A stretch of 64,000 bases of DNA from positions 1 to 64,000 of the forward strand of contig LNEJ01000028.1 of NCBI GenBank assembly GCA_001464965.1, read 5' to 3'. This document shows, piece after piece, positions 45,436 to 54,561 of the stretch. Made by a program: the position numbers and the translations under genes. Every line of letters begins with the position of its first letter. Positions within the stretch are counted from its first letter, which is position 1. The DNA comes from Gammaproteobacteria bacterium Ga0074134. GTDB lineage: Bacteria; Pseudomonadota; Gammaproteobacteria; Ga0077554; Ga007554. Under the pieces are notes generated by a model, which was not told the DNA's origin, ran no database searches, and worked only from the letters and a program-made list of their open reading frames with translations.

Positions 45436-46650
45436 ATGATAAAAAAATTCCTTGGCATGCACAAAGCGCGTGTGCCGGTGTTGTTGTATGGCACGTTCTT
45501 GATATTGTGCCAGGCAAGCGCTGCGCCTGGCGATACCGTTCAACCTTATGTGTCGGCCAGCGTTATCCATGACACTAATTTGTTTCGTCTCTCCAGCAGC
45601 AGAGACCCACGGCTTGTACTTGGAAGCGACAGCAAATCCGACACGATTAAGCGTGTAGAGGCGGGGTTGGCTGTGGATTATGCGGTTGGCCGCCAGCAGA
45701 TTATATTGAAGGGAGGTGTCAATCAGAACTGGTTTGAGCGTTTTAGTTTTCTGAACTATGACGGTAGCGATGCACGTGCCACATGGAATTGGCAGTTTGG
45801 CAATTTGTGGCAGGGTGATCTCGGTTATTCCCATGGACGAACTCTTACATCCTTTACCCAGCTACAGGATCGGTTGCGGGCTATACAGACCCAGCAGTCG
45901 GCTTTTGGCAGCGCTGTCTACAAACTTGACCCTGATTGGCGTATTCGTGCCGGGGCTGGGTGGTCCAGCTTTAACTCGGGATTACCCCAAAGACGATTTT
46001 TTAATCGTGACGAGGCGTATGCTTCTGTGGGCATCATGCATATCAACGAAGCCAATAACTCCCTTGGCGTGGAAGTAAAACGTACTGAGGCTCGCTTCCC
46101 CGAGCGTGAGGTGACGCCCTTAAGTATCTTTGATAATGGCTATACACAAACGGAATTGAGTGCGGTCGCGGACTGGCGGTATACCGGACAATCGCGCTTT
46201 CAGGGTCGTTTAGGGTATACCCAGAGCCGCCATAAGCAGATTTCGACGCGTGACTTTAATGGTGTGACTGGACGGCTGGCATATGATTGGTCTGTCAGCG
46301 GGAAAACCTTGCTTAACATGGCGTTGTGGAGGGAAGTTGGCGCGATAGACAATGTCGCTAGTACCTATGTTGCGACCAAGGGTGCCAGTCTTGGTGTCTC
46401 ATGGTTTCCAGCCAGCAAAATATTCGTTAAAGGTGAAGCGGCTTATAAGTGGCATGATTTCACTGGTGTGGTGAACGCGGGGCCGCACCGCAAAGATGAT
46501 GTCCGTAGCATCAGTGCGTCGCTTGGTTATACCCCAGCGAGCAATGTGCAGCTTTCTCTCGATGGCAAGGTGGAAAAACGCAGTTCAAACATCGCTTTCA
46601 TCGATTACGATTCCAACAATATTGCTGCAAGTGTAAAAATCGTTTTTTAA
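45436..46650 (+). CDS. EpsL-like outer-membrane beta-barrel for exopolysaccharide
   Basis: Predicted outer-membrane barrel of 404 aa with a signal peptide (LLYGTFLILCQASAAPGD). Alternating hydrophobic/aromatic strands run through the protein and it ends in a terminal Phe strand (NNIAASVKIVF), a barrel-assembly signal. The N-terminal VQPYVSASVIHDTNLFRLS is typical of the EpsL family found in exopolysaccharide/exosortase-linked loci, where it is thought to help polymer export. It is the second gene of a two-gene polysaccharide piece with the WcaJ-type transferase. Confidence 0.82.
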   Translation: MIKKFLGMHKARVPVLLYGTFLILCQASAAPGDTVQPYVSASVIHDTNLFRLSSSRDPRLVLGSDSKSDTIKRVEAGLAVDYAVGRQQIILKGGVNQNWFERFSFLNYDGSDARATWNWQFGNLWQGDLGYSHGRTLTSFTQLQDRLRAIQTQQSAFGSAVYKLDPDWRIRAGAGWSSFNSGLPQRRFFNRDEAYASVGIMHINEANNSLGVEVKRTEARFPEREVTPLSIFDNGYTQTELSAVADWRYTGQSRFQGRLGYTQSRHKQISTRDFNGVTGRLAYDWSVSGKTLLNMALWREVGAIDNVASTYVATKGASLGVSWFPASKIFVKGEAAYKWHDFTGVVNAGPHRKDDVRSISASLGYTPASNVQLSLDGKVEKRSSNIAFIDYDSNNIAASVKIVF

Positions 46651-46862
46651 ATGTGCTGATGTTCGTTGGTACTACGCGATACTTGGTGGGTTACGCAAGA
46701 AACGCACTTGTGCCCTTTGGTAGCCGCTCACTCCATTTGGCATAGGTAAGCGCCATTTAGTGTTTGAACTCCAACTGGCTGACCTGCCGTCACGCTGATT
46801 CTCTCTTGTGTCCCCCGCTCATTTGGGGTAATTTTGACTTTTCCCGCATTTAGTTGAATCCA

Positions 46863-47738
46863 ATGAGCATACTGGTCAATAAAAACACTAAAGTCATTTG
46901 CCAAGGTTTTACCGGCAAGCAAGGCACTTTTCATTCCGAGCAGGCCCTTGCCTACGGCACCAATCTGGTGGGAGGGATTACCCCCGGCAAGGGTGGCCAA
47001 ATGCACTTGGATAGGCCGGTATTCAACACCGTGCGCGATGCGGTGCGGGAGACGGGTGCGGATGCCAGCATGATCTATGTGCCCGCAGCTCATGCGGCGG
47101 ATGCGATACTGGAGGCGGCGGATGCTGGTATCAAGGTCATTGCCTGTATCACCGAGGGGATTCCGGTGCAGGATATGCTCAAGGTCAAGGCGGCGCTATG
47201 TGCCTATGATGCGCGTCTGATCGGTCCGAATTGCCCAGGATTGATCACTCCTGGTGAGTGCAAGATCGGCATCATGCCGGGCGCCATCCACATGCCGGGT
47301 GCTATCGGCATCGTGTCGCGCTCCGGTACGCTCACATATGAGGCGGTGCATCAGACCACGCTCAACGGTCTGGGGCAGAGCACATGCGTGGGCATAGGCG
47401 GGGATCCCATTCAGGGTATGAATTTCGTCGATTGCCTCTCATTGTTTGAGCAGGACCCCCAAACCAAGGGCATTATCATGGTGGGTGAGATCGGCGGCAG
47501 CGCCGAGGAAGAGGCGGCGGAGTTTGTCAAACATCACGTTACCAAGCCGGTGGTGGCCTATATCGCTGGCGTCACAGCTCCTCCCGGCAAGCGTATGGGG
47601 CATGCGGGCGCGATCATTTCCGGCGGCAAGGGTACGGCGGCGGAAAAATTCTCGGCATTGGAGGCGGCTGGGGTTGCTGTTGTGCATTCGCCTGCGGAGA
47701 TGGGTGCGCGCATGCTGGCGTGTATTGTCAGTCAGTAA
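46863..47738 (+). CDS. sucD: Succinate-CoA ligase, alpha subunit
   Basis: TCA cycle enzyme subunit of 291 aa that binds CoA and carries the phosphorylated His. Signatures are [22 protein letters not shown] at the N-terminus, [36 protein letters not shown] and the phospho-His loop [20 protein letters not shown] 46863 is preferred to an in-frame TTG at 46854. The beta subunit gene sucC, nearly always directly upstream, is not there; instead comes a 212-bp gap and the EpsL-like gene. The complex needs SucC, so it must be encoded elsewhere. Confidence 0.96.
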   Translation: MSILVNKNTKVICQGFTGKQGTFHSEQALAYGTNLVGGITPGKGGQMHLDRPVFNTVRDAVRETGADASMIYVPAAHAADAILEAADAGIKVIACITEGIPVQDMLKVKAALCAYDARLIGPNCPGLITPGECKIGIMPGAIHMPGAIGIVSRSGTLTYEAVHQTTLNGLGQSTCVGIGGDPIQGMNFVDCLSLFEQDPQTKGIIMVGEIGGSAEEEAAEFVKHHVTKPVVAYIAGVTAPPGKRMGHAGAIISGGKGTAAEKFSALEAAGVAVVHSPAEMGARMLACIVSQ

Positions 47739-47826
47739 CGTTGCAGGGTCAGGAGCCTGGCATTAACGATGAACGTCTGGCAACGCCTTGTATAGCAGAT
47801 CTGCGAAGTGTAATTTTTGATAGGCA

Positions 47827-49473
47827 GTGATCGCATTGAACCCATCCTCGATTATCGCCCCCCCCCAGCTTCGTATCGCTATGGCCCAGCTCAATATGCG
47901 GGTTGGCGATGTTGCCGGCAATGCCGCGCAAGTTATTGCCGCTGCATGCCGGGCCCGCGATGAACTGCATGCCGACGCCATCGTGTTCCCCGAATTGACG
48001 TTGACCGGCTATCCGCCCGAGGATCTGTTGTTGCGGCCCGAGCTGCATAAGCGGGTGCTGCGTGGTCTGGAAGAGATCAAGCGTAAAATGTCCGGCATTG
48101 ATGTGATCGTCGGTTACCCTAGCCAGGAGTTGAGCGGGCTGCACAATTCCGCGTCCTTGATCCGTGACGGCAAAATTGTGGCTACCTATCACAAGCAGCA
48201 TCTGCCTAATTACAGCGTGTTTGATGAGAAGCGCTACTTTCAGCCCGGCAGCAAGCCCTGTGTGGTGACTATCAAGGGCGTGCCTGTCGGCATCACCATC
48301 TGCGAGGACATGTGGCATCCCGGGCCGATGAGGCAGGCGTTTGATGCGGGTGCGCGGCTGATGCTCAATCTCAATGCCTCGCCATTTCACATCAGCAAGG
48401 GGCGGGAGCGCGAGGAGGTGCTGCGGCAGCGTATCGGGGAAGGACGCATGCCGGTGATCTATGTGAATCTGGTGGGTGGCCAGGATGAGCTGGTCTTCGA
48501 TGGGGAATCCCTGGTTCTGGATGCTGATGGCGGCGTGGTGATGCGCGGGGCGCCCTTCGTCGAAGGGCTGTATCCAGTGGATTTCCGGGTGGATGAAAAG
48601 GTCACGCCCTTGCCGGGCGTGCATTACGCACCGCTTCCGGTGGAGGAGAGCGTATACAAGGCGCTGGTGCTGGGGGTGCGTGATTATATCGAGAAGAACG
48701 GTTTTCGCGGTGTGGTGATAGGCTCATCGGGCGGCATAGATTCGGCGCTGACCCTGGCGATTGCCGTTGACGCCATCGGCGCGGCGCGGGTGGAGGCGGT
48801 GATGATGCCGTCGCGCTATACCGCGCAAATGAGTCTGGATGACGCGCAGGCGCTGAGCGAGGCTCTGGGTATTGAGCATCACGTGATTTCCATCGAACCG
48901 GTGTTTCAGGGTTTTCTCGATAGCCTCAGGGAGGAGTTCGCGGGTGCCCCGGCCGATACCACAGAGGAAAATATCCAGGCGCGTTGCCGGGGCGTGATAT
49001 TGATGGCGATCTCCAACAAAAAGCGCAAAATCGTGCTGACCACCGGCAACAAGAGCGAGATGGCGGTGGGTTATGCGACGCTTTATGGCGATATGGCGGG
49101 GGGGTTTGCGCCGATCAAGGATGTGCCCAAGACATTGGTTTACCGCTTGGCTGAATACCGCAATTCAATGGCCATGGTGATTCCGCGGCGTATTTTCGAG
49201 CGGCCGCCTACGGCTGAACTCGCGCCCGGCCAGAAAGACGAAGATTCCTTGCCGCCATACCCAATATTGGATACGATTCTGGCAATGTATATCGAACAGG
49301 ATAAATCCTTGGAAGATATCGTTGCGGCAGGGCTTGATGAGGTTGTCGTGCAGCGCGTGATGGCGATGGTGAATCGCAACGAATACAAGCGCCGCCAGGC
49401 CCCGCCGGGCGTGAGGGTGACACGGCGGGCGTTCGGGCGTGACAGGCGTTATCCGATTACTGTGTTTTACTAA
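47827..49473 (+). CDS. nadE: Glutamine-dependent NAD+ synthetase
   Basis: Final step of NAD synthesis: amidates nicotinate adenine dinucleotide with glutamine nitrogen. The 548-aa two-domain form has an N-terminal nitrilase-like glutaminase (Glu in FPELTLTGYPPEDLL, Lys in YHKQHLPNYSVFDEKRYF, Cys in GITICEDMWHPG). The C-terminal synthetase has the P-loop SSGGIDSALTLAIA. The start is uncertain: GTG 47827, TTG 47836 or ATG 47881 are in frame, and families usually begin shortly before LRIAMAQLN. sucD lies upstream and glnB downstream, so an operon is likely. Confidence 0.95.
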   Translation: MIALNPSSIIAPPQLRIAMAQLNMRVGDVAGNAAQVIAAACRARDELHADAIVFPELTLTGYPPEDLLLRPELHKRVLRGLEEIKRKMSGIDVIVGYPSQELSGLHNSASLIRDGKIVATYHKQHLPNYSVFDEKRYFQPGSKPCVVTIKGVPVGITICEDMWHPGPMRQAFDAGARLMLNLNASPFHISKGREREEVLRQRIGEGRMPVIYVNLVGGQDELVFDGESLVLDADGGVVMRGAPFVEGLYPVDFRVDEKVTPLPGVHYAPLPVEESVYKALVLGVRDYIEKNGFRGVVIGSSGGIDSALTLAIAVDAIGAARVEAVMMPSRYTAQMSLDDAQALSEALGIEHHVISIEPVFQGFLDSLREEFAGAPADTTEENIQARCRGVILMAISNKKRKIVLTTGNKSEMAVGYATLYGDMAGGFAPIKDVPKTLVYRLAEYRNSMAMVIPRRIFERPPTAELAPGQKDEDSLPPYPILDTILAMYIEQDKSLEDIVAAGLDEVVVQRVMAMVNRNEYKRRQAPPGVRVTRRAFGRDRRYPITVFY

Positions 49474-49484
49474 CGATTTTATAG

Positions 49485-49838
<354 letters not shown>

Positions 49839-49850
49839 TTTTGGGTGCTT

Positions 49851-49887
49851 GCCTTGAACGATTGCATCCCGTGCAATCGTTCAGGGC
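49851..49887 (+). terminator. Long hairpin after glnB
   Basis: A perfect 12-bp stem TGAACGATTGCA/TGCAATCGTTCA (49855-49883) with loop TCCCG, extended by four further pairs. It lies 12 nt after the glnB stop. There is no T-run, so termination strength is uncertain. Confidence 0.5.
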
Positions 49888-49904
49888 AAAACGGCAGTAT
49901 TTTA

Positions 49905-50014
49905 GGGGAAGCTCTGAATAATTCCATCCGGAATTCTCAGAGCAAGAAAAGAAAAAATGTGATTTTTTCTTTTCTTCATTGTTCAATCACATGCTGTGAT
50001 CGAACAGGTTCTTA
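49905..50014. repeat. Composite of hairpins: short repeat copy 3, A/T hairpin and TAAGAACCTG end
   Basis: 49905-49946 is copy 3 of the AATTCCATCCGGAATT repeat. It is followed by a perfect 15-bp stem, AAGAAAAGAAAAAAT/ATTTTTTCTTTTCTT (49944-49976, loop GTG), with a T-rich tail usable as a terminator. Then comes GAACAGGTTCTTA, the end sequence of repeat B. The last three bases, read on the minus strand, form the TAA stop of the nitroreductase gene. Confidence 0.7.
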
Positions 50015-50533
50015 GCGGTATTTCACGACCTCATTCAGCTGCCGGCGCGGAGTCGGTTCTGGCGCCTCTGCCGGGTAGCCCACGCTGAGCATGGCTACCG
50101 GTTTCTTGCCTGGCTCGATATTCAATATCCTTTTTACTTCATCTTCATCAAAGGCGCCCACCCAGGTTGAACCCATGCCCGCCGCCACGACGGCGAGCTG
50201 GGTGTAGGCGGCGGCGATGGTGGTGTCCTGGAGGGTGTAGAGCGATTTGCCGCGTTCGCCGTAACGCTGCGCGGAGCGTTCGGGGTCGGCACAGAAAATC
50301 AGGCAGATGGGCGCCTCGGAGAGGAATTCCTGGTTCCCGGCGGCACGGCTTAAAGCGTCGCGCTCTTCCTGGCTGCTGACAACAATTATTTGATAGGCCT
50401 GAAGATCACCGGCGGAGGGTGCGGCGCAGGCCATTTCAAGTACCGCGTGGAGCTTTTCGCGTTCCACCGGCATATCCTTCCGGTATTTGCGTACCGAATG
50501 ACGGTGGCGCACCGTCGCAAAGAAATCCCACAT
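50012..50533 (-). CDS. Nitroreductase-family flavoprotein
   Basis: FMN-dependent oxidoreductase of 173 aa. HRHSVRKYRKDMPV near the N-terminus binds FMN phosphate; APSAGDLQAYQIIVV and the AAAYTQLAVVAAGMGSTWVGAF stretch are family hallmarks. The substrate is unknown. It is the last gene of a minus-strand unit after bamD (15-nt gap). Its stop codon is formed by the end of a repeat, so the ancestral C-terminus may have differed. Confidence 0.88.
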   Translation of the reverse strand: MWDFFATVRHRHSVRKYRKDMPVEREKLHAVLEMACAAPSAGDLQAYQIIVVSSQEERDALSRAAGNQEFLSEAPICLIFCADPERSAQRYGERGKSLYTLQDTTIAAAYTQLAVVAAGMGSTWVGAFDEDEVKRILNIEPGKKPVAMLSVGYPAEAPEPTPRRQLNEVVKYR

Positions 50534-50548
50534 AGACAGATCCTCTCT

Positions 50549-51331
50549 TCAGTTTTTGACGACCAGATTTCTGACCTCGGCCAGATATGGATTTTGCGGA
50601 TAATTCAGCGCCAGCACGCGCAGCGCATCGTTTGATAAATCGTTCATGCCGAGCAGCTTGTAGGCCTTGGCCATCACGCCTAGCGCATTTGGGATGACTG
50701 GGGTGGTGGGGTAATTCTCGATCACGTATTTGGTGCGGTTGGCGGCAGCGAGATATGCCCCACGCCGCATGTAATAGTCCGCAACATGCATTTCATACTG
50801 TGCAAGGTTGTTATACAGATATTGCATGCGTTGGGCGGCGTCCTGCGCGTACTTGCTGCTGGGGTAAAGTTTGATAAGTTGCGAGAAGTACTGGAGCGAT
50901 TCGCGCGCGGCACGCGGGTCACGTTCGGAAGGATCTTGGCCGAAGGTGCGTTCTATCGTTCCTATGCCGCGATTGAAGCCGGATAAGCCCTTGACGTAAT
51001 AGGCGTAGTCCACATTTGGATGGCGCGGATAGAGTTTGATGAAGTGATCGGCGGCGGCGACGGAGGAGTCGGGTTCATCGAATTTATAATACGCGTAGGC
51101 GATTTCCAACTGCGCCTGTTGGGCATAGGGGCCGAAGGGATAGCGGGAGATCAGTGTCTCGAAATCCTTGATGGATTTTTCATAGTTGCCGGCCTTGAGT
51201 TTTTCCTTGGCTCTGTCGTACAAGCGGTTAGCGGGCCAGTCCTTGGTCTCATCGTCTTTTTTCGACAGAGAGGTGCAGGCGCTGAAGCAAAAGGCGAAGA
51301 GTAGAAAGAGTAAAAGGTTACGGGAGCGCAT
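50549..51331 (-). CDS. bamD: Outer-membrane assembly lipoprotein BamD
   Basis: Essential lipoprotein of the BAM complex that inserts beta-barrels into the outer membrane. The 260-aa product has a lipobox ending FSAC (Cys19) and five TPR-like repeats, with family blocks LYDRAKEKLKAGNYEKSIKDFETLISRYPFGPYAQQAQLEIAYAYYK, HPNVDYAYYVKGL and RDPRAARESLQYFSQLIKLYP, and ends shortly after the fifth repeat. It is divergent from rluD, as in E. coli, but a paralogue and a MITE copy stand between them. Confidence 0.96.
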   Translation of the reverse strand: MRSRNLLLFLLFAFCFSACTSLSKKDDETKDWPANRLYDRAKEKLKAGNYEKSIKDFETLISRYPFGPYAQQAQLEIAYAYYKFDEPDSSVAAADHFIKLYPRHPNVDYAYYVKGLSGFNRGIGTIERTFGQDPSERDPRAARESLQYFSQLIKLYPSSKYAQDAAQRMQYLYNNLAQYEMHVADYYMRRGAYLAAANRTKYVIENYPTTPVIPNALGVMAKAYKLLGMNDLSNDALRVLALNYPQNPYLAEVRNLVVKN

Positions 51332-51402
51332 AATGTCAGATGTATTTGTATGTCATAGCAGGTTGAGTGGGAAGTGGCATGAGGTGGCGGCGTTGATCCA
51401 TG

Positions 51403-52524
51403 CTATCGCGCCTCGCCGGCCTTTTTAATAGACTCATGGATACCCCTGATGCCGCGTACCCATGGTTTTGCAGTATTCATGTTTTTTGGCAGATCCTTTG
51501 CTGCTTCTTTGGCTGCATCCTCTGTGGAGTAGACTCCGTATAGCAGGGAGTACATGCCGTGGCTGCCCCGGAAATAGGATACCTTGTGCAGGAGATTAGG
51601 GTTTTTTTTGATGAAATTTAACAGCGCGGACTCATCTGTCGTGCTCGATAACTGAATGGTGTAATGTGCCGGATTTTGCGCCAGCAGCCAGGTTTCGCGT
51701 TGTATTGTATCGTCACGATCAGGTGTGACGGCTGCCGTGACAGGTTGAGAAGTGGGGGTGGATACGGTAGGGGCTGGCGCGCTTGGTTGTGCCAATACCG
51801 AAGCCTGTGGCGTTTTGTCGCTTTGGGCCGCATTGGCTCGTGTCATGATTGCGAGTGCATCTGCAATGGCGGGTGATTGCTGGTAGTTGTCGAGTATATA
51901 TTTGGCGCGGGCCGCAGCATTGCCGTTGTCCCCTTGTTCCAGAAAGTATTTGGCCATATTCAACTCGTGCTGGGCCATCGTGTTGCGCAGCAGCAGCATG
52001 CGCTGAGCCGCATCCTTGGCAAACCGGCTGGCCGGGAAGCCTTGCAAGAGTTCCGCGAAATATTGAAATGCGAGACGTGCCTGCGCGGAATCCTGTGGTG
52101 TGGCGCTCGCGGGTTTTACGGCTTCGAGAGTGCTGACCCCTTTCTGAAAGGCAACCAGTCCCCGTTCGTAGTAGGCATAGTCTACATGGGGATGAGTGGG
52201 ATTTTTGGCGATAAACTGCTCTGCCATGCCCACCGCTGCATTGGTCTGGCCGCGCTGGTGGATTCCAGTGGCGGCGTCCAACAGCGCTTGCTGGACATGG
52301 TTGGCCAATGGATAACGTACCGTGAGGGTTTCGAGGCGGTCTGCGGCACGCTCATAATCACCCGCCAGGAGCGCCGCCTTGCCATCGTTATACAGTTGCA
52401 CATCGCTCCAGTCTTTGGCGCTGTCACGCTGGGGAGACTGGCTCGTGACTGTCGCGGGGGCGGCGGCGCAGCCGGTGAGGATAAATAATAGTAAAGCGAA
52501 GTAGTGCAGGTTCATCAGACGCAT
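51403..52524 (-). CDS. BamD paralogue fused to a C-terminal SPOR domain
   Basis: Lipoprotein of 373 aa with lipobox LTGC (Cys19). Residues about 36-230 repeat the BamD TPR pattern (LYNDGKAALLAGDYERAADRLETLTVRYPLANHVQQALLDAA, HPHVDYAYYERGLVAFQKGV, ARLAFQYFAELLQGFP, AQHELNMAKYFLEQGD). A Pro/Thr/Ser-rich linker (about 231-275) leads to a SPOR domain (about 286-362: HYTIQLSSTTDESALLNFI...YSLLYGVYSTEDAAKEAAKDLP, preceded by WLLAQNP as in DamX). SPOR domains bind denuded glycan at division sites. The gene lies 71 nt upstream of bamD on the same strand. The first ATG is 2 nt from an AGGA at the repeat edge; the second ATG (52515) has better spacing. Role unknown; a septal partner of the BAM machinery is an inference. 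Confidence 0.88.
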   Translation of the reverse strand: MRLMNLHYFALLLFILTGCAAAPATVTSQSPQRDSAKDWSDVQLYNDGKAALLAGDYERAADRLETLTVRYPLANHVQQALLDAATGIHQRGQTNAAVGMAEQFIAKNPTHPHVDYAYYERGLVAFQKGVSTLEAVKPASATPQDSAQARLAFQYFAELLQGFPASRFAKDAAQRMLLLRNTMAQHELNMAKYFLEQGDNGNAAARAKYILDNYQQSPAIADALAIMTRANAAQSDKTPQASVLAQPSAPAPTVSTPTSQPVTAAVTPDRDDTIQRETWLLAQNPAHYTIQLSSTTDESALLNFIKKNPNLLHKVSYFRGSHGMYSLLYGVYSTEDAAKEAAKDLPKNMNTAKPWVRGIRGIHESIKKAGEAR

Positions 52525-52525
52525 T

Positions 52526-52765
52526 ATCCTAGAAACGGCAGCTGGACGGTGTGGAGTGTGCGGTTTTCAGGGTGCAGGGCAAGGCGCAACGACGCGGAAT
52601 GGTTGTTCCATTCCAAGGAGTTGCAACGCTGCCATGTGCACTGAAAAGTGTGCAATCCACACCGTAGCGGCCGCACCAAACAGGTGAATCCGCAGAGCAT
52701 GATGAAGCCAGTTGAAAACATATTGCTATCCGTTCAAAGAAGCGGTCAACTGCCGTTTTTAGGAT
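52526..52765. mobile_element. MITE-like repeat family A, full-length copy
   Basis: A 240-bp ORF-less element between divergent bamD-like and rluD genes. Its ends are ATCCTAGAAACGGCAG and CAACTGCCGTTTTTAGGAT. It is collinear with the copy at 61370-61611, sharing the inner GGTGCAGGGCAAGGCGC and CCATTCCAAGGAGTTGCAAC strings. It fills nearly the whole intergenic region, so promoters of both flanking genes must lie in or at the edge of it. Confidence 0.88.
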
Positions 52766-52800
52766 TATACTGGTTATCCACTAGCGAGTCTTTCCAAATT

Positions 52801-53763
52801 ATGTCCAGCACCGAGCATTTATCTTCCAGGATTCCCCATGAAATGGCTGGCATGCGCCTGGATCAGGCGTTGGCCGAGCTGTTTTCAGACTATTCGCGCG
52901 CGCGCCTGCAACAGTGGATACGCGACGGGCAGGTGACGGTCGACGCCCAGCAGTTGCGGGCCAAGGACAAGGTGCTGGGGGGGGAGCGCGTTGATGTGAT
53001 GGCGACGCTGGAGGATGAAGTGTCATCGCAGCCGCAGCGGATTCCTCTGGAGGTGCTCTATGAGGACGAGGCGTTGCTGGTGATCAACAAGCCTGCCGGG
53101 CTGGTGGTCCATCCGGCGGCGGGTAACCCTGATGGCACGATGCTCAATGCGCTGTTGCATCACGCTCCGGAACTGGTCAGCGTGCCGCGCGCGGGGATTG
53201 TGCACCGTCTGGACAAGGAAACCAGCGGCCTGCTGGTGGTGGCGCGTACCCTCAAGGCGCAGACCCATCTGGTGCAGCAGCTTCAGGAGCGTGCTTTCGA
53301 GCGTGAATACGAGGCGGTAGCGGTGGGGGTGATGCTCTCCGGCGGCAGCGTAGACGCCGCAATCGGGCGCCACCCCGTGGACCGCAAGCGCATGGCGGTG
53401 ACCCAGCGCGGCAGGCCGGCGGTGACTCATTACCGTGTCGCGGAGCGTTTCCGCGCCCACACCCATGTCCGGGTGCAACTGGAAACCGGGCGCACCCACC
53501 AGATCCGCGTTCATATGGCGCATATCCGGTATCCGTTGCTTGGCGATCCCGTGTATGGCGGGCGCTTGCGCATCCCGCCGCAGAGCAGCGAACAATTCAC
53601 CGAAGCCCTGCGCAATTTCAGGCGCCAGGCCCTGCACGCCGTGCGTCTGGGGCTGACCCATCCCGAGAGCGGTGAAGCAATGCAGTGGCAGGCGCCGCTG
53701 CCCGCCGACATGGAGTATCTGCTGCATGTTCTGCGAGAAGACAATACCGCTCATGAGCAATGA
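52801..53763 (+). CDS. rluD: 23S rRNA pseudouridine synthase RluD
   Basis: Makes pseudouridines 1911, 1915 and 1917 in helix 69 of 23S rRNA. The 320-aa product has an N-terminal S4 RNA-binding domain (MRLDQALAELFSDYSRARLQQWIRDGQV) and the catalytic motif HRLDKETSGLLVVAR (Asp138). ATG 52801 is the true start; the open frame upstream runs into the MITE. It overlaps pgeF by 11 nt, the usual rluD-pgeF arrangement. Confidence 0.96.
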   Translation: MSSTEHLSSRIPHEMAGMRLDQALAELFSDYSRARLQQWIRDGQVTVDAQQLRAKDKVLGGERVDVMATLEDEVSSQPQRIPLEVLYEDEALLVINKPAGLVVHPAAGNPDGTMLNALLHHAPELVSVPRAGIVHRLDKETSGLLVVARTLKAQTHLVQQLQERAFEREYEAVAVGVMLSGGSVDAAIGRHPVDRKRMAVTQRGRPAVTHYRVAERFRAHTHVRVQLETGRTHQIRVHMAHIRYPLLGDPVYGGRLRIPPQSSEQFTEALRNFRRQALHAVRLGLTHPESGEAMQWQAPLPADMEYLLHVLREDNTAHEQ

Positions 53764-54487
53764 TTGGCTAGTACCGGATTGGCCCGCCCCGCCGCACGTG
53801 CGCGCTCGCACTACCACGCGGTTGGGTGGCATGAGTTCTGCGCCTTATGCCGGCCTCAACCTGGGAGATCATGTAGGTGATGTTCCCCAGGCTGTTGCCG
53901 CCAATCGCATGCAAGTTGTGCGGCAGCTCGATTTGCCGGGGATGCCCCTATGGCTCAACCAGGTGCATGGCATAGGCGTAGTGGATGCAGTTCATGCCAC
54001 CCCAGGCTGCACGGCGGATGCCAGCTTCACGCGTGAGGCCAGTGTGGTATGCGCGGTGTTGACTGCCGACTGCCTGCCGCTGTTGTTGTGCGACAAGGCA
54101 GGGGGTACGGTGGCCGCTGTTCATGCCGGGTGGCGCGGCTTGGCGGCGGGTGTCATTGAGGCCGCGCTGGCCTCCATGCAGGTTGCGCCTGAAGATATTA
54201 TGGTGTGGCTGGGTCCGGCGATTGGCCCGCGCGCCTTCGAGGTTGGCCCGGAAGTGCGCGAGGCATTTACGAGCCACGATCCTGCCACCGCCGAGGCATT
54301 CCAACCTTCGCCCGCAGGCCGCTGGCTGGCGGATATCTATCAACTCGCGCGGCAGCGCCTGGCGCGGCAGGGTGTAACGGCCATTTATGGCGGCGACCGG
54401 TGTACATATACTGAGATGCAGTATTTTTATTCCTATCGCCGCGAGGGCGTTACCGGTCGTATGGCGAGTCTGGTTTGGCTGGAATAA
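53753..54487 (+). CDS. pgeF: Purine nucleoside phosphorylase/laccase-domain protein PgeF (YfiH)
   Basis: Protein of 244 aa in the YfiH/Cu-oxidase_4 family. In E. coli this protein corrects peptidoglycan precursors carrying L-Ser in place of L-Ala, and relatives have purine nucleoside phosphorylase/adenosine deaminase activity. The metal and active-site residues lie in LNQVHG, TADCLPLLL and VHAGWRGLAAG, with GPAIGPRAFEVG further on. ATG 53753 overlaps the rluD end by 11 nt. Confidence 0.93.
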   Translation: MSNDWLVPDWPAPPHVRARTTTRLGGMSSAPYAGLNLGDHVGDVPQAVAANRMQVVRQLDLPGMPLWLNQVHGIGVVDAVHATPGCTADASFTREASVVCAVLTADCLPLLLCDKAGGTVAAVHAGWRGLAAGVIEAALASMQVAPEDIMVWLGPAIGPRAFEVGPEVREAFTSHDPATAEAFQPSPAGRWLADIYQLARQRLARQGVTAIYGGDRCTYTEMQYFYSYRREGVTGRMASLVWLE

Positions 54488-54561
54488 ATGCCGAGTCACG
54501 CCTTCCGATGCCAAGATAAGGTATCATGAGCCGCTAATTTTTCCGGCCAAAAGACCCCATA

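Noticed and set aside
46728-47093. 121-codon minus-strand frame before and within sucD
   Set aside because: It is mostly antisense to the conserved N-terminus of sucD and has no family features.
52648-52800. Upstream extension of rluD
   Set aside because: These codons lie in the MITE copy. RluD homologues begin near MSSTEH/RIPHEMAGMRLDQAL, matching ATG 52801.
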